64,000 bases of DNA from Streptomyces seoulensis. GTDB lineage: Bacteria > Actinomycetota > Actinomycetes > Streptomycetales > Streptomycetaceae. The notes below the pieces were generated by a model, which was not told where the DNA came from, did not search any database, and saw nothing but the letters and a program-made list of their open reading frames with translations. The DNA is taken from the NCBI RefSeq assembly GCF_004328625.1, contig NZ_CP032229.1, forward strand, positions 248,001 to 312,000. The letters run 5' to 3'. Shown piece after piece: positions 62,097-64,000 of this stretch (position 1 is the first letter of the stretch; the number at the start of each line of letters is the position of its first letter). Position numbers and translations under genes: made by a program.

Positions 62097-62765
62097 ATGC
62101 GACGAACCGAGTACGACGCGAGCCAGGCCGCCAAGCGCCTGAAGGTGCCCGCAGCGGCCTTACGGTGGGCCCGGCACACCGGCCTCATCCCCGACCCGGA
62201 CGCGTCGTCCTACCAGTGGTCCCGGGCCGCTGGGGAGGCGCTGGACGCCGACGCCATCCGGGCCGCGATGCCGTCCGCGCCGATCGGCGGCGGCGCAGCG
62301 GCGGACCGGATTGCCGACGCGCTCGGCACCCCGAACGTGATCGGCGAGAAGGCGAACGTCACGGCCTTCGTGGTGCGGCGGTTCGTCGACCGCGGCCTGC
62401 TGGTCGACCTGAGCGCGAACCCGGACGGGACGCTGCACCACCCCAGCCAGGTCGCGGAGGTCTGCCGCCGCGAGGACCTGGCGGACCTGGTCGCCGCCGA
62501 CACCCCGCTGGGGCCCGAGCAAGCCGCCGCCCGGCTCCAGGTGCGCCGTGCCGACTTCGACCACATGGTCCGGCTCGGCTGGCTCCAATCCCCGCAGTCG
62601 ATCGAGGTCCGCTTCGGCACGAGCCGGGCGGGGGCCGTCGACGTCGCGCTCTACACCACGGCGTCCGTCGACGCAGTCATTCCCGCCCACCCCGAGGTCG
62701 ACTGGGGGCAGCTGCGCGCGGTCGTGAAAGGCCGGCGCTCCCCACTCGCTGCGCTGGCGAAGTAG
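62097..62765 (+). CDS. Unknown protein with HTH-like N-terminus
   Basis: A 222-residue soluble protein. ATG 62097 follows GAGAGG. The N-terminus YDASQAAKRLKVPAAALRWARHTGLIPDPD has the pattern of an excisionase/MerR-type HTH, and a second similar unit may lie at EQAAARLQVRRADFDHMVRLGWLQ. No effector domain recognised. Such proteins are frequent in Streptomyces integrative elements, but I see no integrase here. It may bind the direct repeat in its own promoter. Confidence 0.7.
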   Translation: MRRTEYDASQAAKRLKVPAAALRWARHTGLIPDPDASSYQWSRAAGEALDADAIRAAMPSAPIGGGAAADRIADALGTPNVIGEKANVTAFVVRRFVDRGLLVDLSANPDGTLHHPSQVAEVCRREDLADLVAADTPLGPEQAAARLQVRRADFDHMVRLGWLQSPQSIEVRFGTSRAGAVDVALYTTASVDAVIPAHPEVDWGQLRAVVKGRRSPLAALAK

Positions 62766-62810
62766 GCCGCCCCAGCCTGACCGGCGCGGCGTGGTCAACG
62801 AGGGCGCTCC

Positions 62811-62833
62811 CCCCACGGCTGTTGCGTGGGGGA
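62811..62833. terminator. Hairpin terminator after the HTH-like gene
   Basis: CCCCCACG and CGTGGGGG around a 7-base loop, 46 bp after the stop at 62765. Confidence 0.6.
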
Positions 62834-63018
62834 ACGTCGTTGTCTCCGGCAGGTCTGCCTCGGTTCGGGACACGCTGGCGGCCGGCCTGGGTCTGCAATC
62901 GCCCCGCCCATGGCGTCAGGCAGTGGTGCTCTCCGCTCGCGACACTGCGCCATCAAGGTGAAGGTGGCATCTCCTACGGCTAAGCCTGATGAGCTCCGCT
63001 GTCCGTCGGGATAGCGGT

Positions 63019-63468
63019 ATGGGCATGGACCTCAACGACGTCATCGATCGCGCAGAGTTGCATCAGGAAGTGGCTCGCCGGTTCGGCAATCAGCCTGCCC
63101 CCAGCCTGCGCCCACAAGTGGATGCCTACCTGGCAGGCGCGTGGTCTCTATTCGAGACCGCGATGAAGACATATGACCCGGCCAACGCCCAAGGCCTGGT
63201 CCTGGCGGCGGCAGAAGCCCACCGGCGATACACCGCACCAGGCGCTCTGAGGACCGCCGGCTTCCTGGCGTTCACCTTCCGGGAGCTCGCCACGAACAAG
63301 CGGTGGGACGCTGACCTGGACCTCACCCCGCAGGCGGCATGGGCCGCTCGTGTCGTGGAATGCGTAAGGGCGGGACTGGGCGACGAGAGATTCTCCCATC
63401 TGATCGAAGGCATCGGCGACATCCTGGCGGAGCTGGCCACCGAGGCCGAACCGGTCAGCGTGAGGTGA
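63019..63468 (+). CDS. Unknown 149-residue protein
   Basis: A soluble helical protein (MGMDLNDVIDRAELHQEVARRF ... GIGDILAELATEAEPVSVR). ATG at 63019 or 63025; no strong ribosome site seen. I do not recognise the family. Codon use looks coding. It stands alone between two intergenic regions. Confidence 0.55.
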   Translation: MGMDLNDVIDRAELHQEVARRFGNQPAPSLRPQVDAYLAGAWSLFETAMKTYDPANAQGLVLAAAEAHRRYTAPGALRTAGFLAFTFRELATNKRWDADLDLTPQAAWAARVVECVRAGLGDERFSHLIEGIGDILAELATEAEPVSVR

Positions 63469-63683
63469 CTCCGGCGCTCTTCGCTCACGACCCTGCTCCC
63501 TGGCAGCCGACAGCAGCCTGATCTTGAGGGCGCGCGTTCGACCGGGCCCGCCCCACGACGACCGGCAACCGGATCCGGTCCCGCGTCATACCGAGCCCCT
63601 CGCCGCCCGATCAAAGTTATCCACAGGTGGGAACGTGATCGGCGGTTCCTTCGTACGCTGCTGCCCGAGTCGATCAGACGGGG

Positions 63684-63938
63684 GTGTGCGGAATGGGGTA
63701 CGGCGTGGTGGTGGAGGAACTCGCGGTGGAGGTCATGGCACAACTCCCTGACGACCGGGCCCGGCGGGAGGTGATGGCACTCGTGGAGGTCGCACGGATG
63801 GATCCGCACGCGTGGCCCGATGTCCGTGACCCGGGCTCGGTGGAGGAGATCCGGGAGACGTTCGGCCGACGGTGCTGAATCCAGTACATGCCGCACGCCG
63901 GAGCGATCGAGGTCCGTGACATCGGATGGGCGAGCTGA
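63684..63938 (+). pseudogene. Small RelE-like/unknown gene with an in-frame opal codon
   Basis: The frame from GTG 63684 (YGVVVEELAVEVMAQLPDDR ... EEIRETFGRRC) stops at TGA 63876-63878, but the same frame goes on as IQYMPHAGAIEVRDIGWAS to TGA at 63936-63938. Related small Streptomyces proteins, as I recall them, continue C-W-I-x-Y with a beta hairpin, so TGG to TGA is the simplest explanation. The short 64-residue form may still be made. Confidence 0.55.
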
Positions 63939-63940
63939 GC

Positions 63941-64000
63941 TCAGGGCTGTCGGCGGCGGAGGTTCTCGGACCAGTCCCGGAGTCGGTCCTCGAGGACGAG
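63941..64000 (-). CDS. C-terminal end of a gene continuing beyond the window
   Basis: The minus strand reads LVLEDRLRDWSENLRRRQP and a stop at 63941-63943. The start lies outside the window; family cannot be told. It is convergent with the preceding small gene. Confidence 0.4.
   Translation of the reverse strand, partial: LVLEDRLRDWSENLRRRQP

Noticed and set aside
62811..62833. CRISPR type I-E-like repeat
   Set aside because: Only one copy; no spacers or cas genes. Better explained as a terminator hairpin.

Overview
The window is high-GC actinobacterial DNA, almost certainly Streptomyces. The evidence is GTG/TTG starts behind GGAGG-type ribosome sites, signal peptides ending in AxA, RICIN-domain secreted hydrolases, PAS-LuxR and BlaI/M56 regulators, and family-level similarity throughout. 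I saw no rRNA, tRNA, CRISPR array or prophage. Many pseudogenes, gene fusions and insertion-sequence scraps suggest an accessory or arm-like region undergoing decay.

Layout. 0-3 kb: the tail of a possible radical-SAM-like gene, an MFS exporter with a His/Asp/Glu-rich tail, and an unrecognised 430-residue protein, probably one operon. 3-9.2 kb: secreted degradative genes (GH18 chitinase with a RICIN domain under a DasR-like site, a RICIN/beta-helix protein, a thermolysin-type M4 protease) plus one unknown protein. 9.4-15.4 kb: a tightly coupled ATP-grasp ligase, a dikinase with its phosphohistidine domain before the ATP domain, and an MFS exporter, divergent from a PAS-LuxR regulator; this is a candidate small-molecule cluster. 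15.7-17.3 kb: a damaged molybdopterin oxidoreductase/flavin reductase/DUF6510 module. 17.4-39.5 kb: a mosaic of intact genes (active-site-complete PBP, questin oxidase-like, PPOX, serine hydrolase, TetR, SDR, MFS, catalytically degenerate PBP, VOC, LysR, amidohydrolase, MerR) among IS remnants and broken duplicates.

39.5-57.6 kb reads as a cell-envelope/membrane-stress island. It holds a BASS-type transporter, two DUF347 membrane proteins sharing an upstream direct repeat, an overlapping DedA-PAP2-response regulator-histidine kinase operon, a second histidine kinase divergent from a lipoprotein/ABC/ABC/FtsX/response-regulator operon, a second DedA-PAP2 pair, and a BlaI-type repressor with an M56 protease. 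A palindrome, GTCTAC-N6-GTAGAC, occurs before the first DedA operon, between the second DedA and blaI, and before a decayed efeOBU iron-uptake locus. This defines a plausible BlaI/M56 regulon linking undecaprenyl-phosphate recycling enzymes with iron uptake. I consider it the best candidate for an undescribed system here.

57.6-64 kb: a truncated unknown gene, a large secreted SGNH hydrolase with fibronectin-like repeats, an IS110 remnant, two unknown soluble proteins, and a small gene with a nonsense codon at the right edge.
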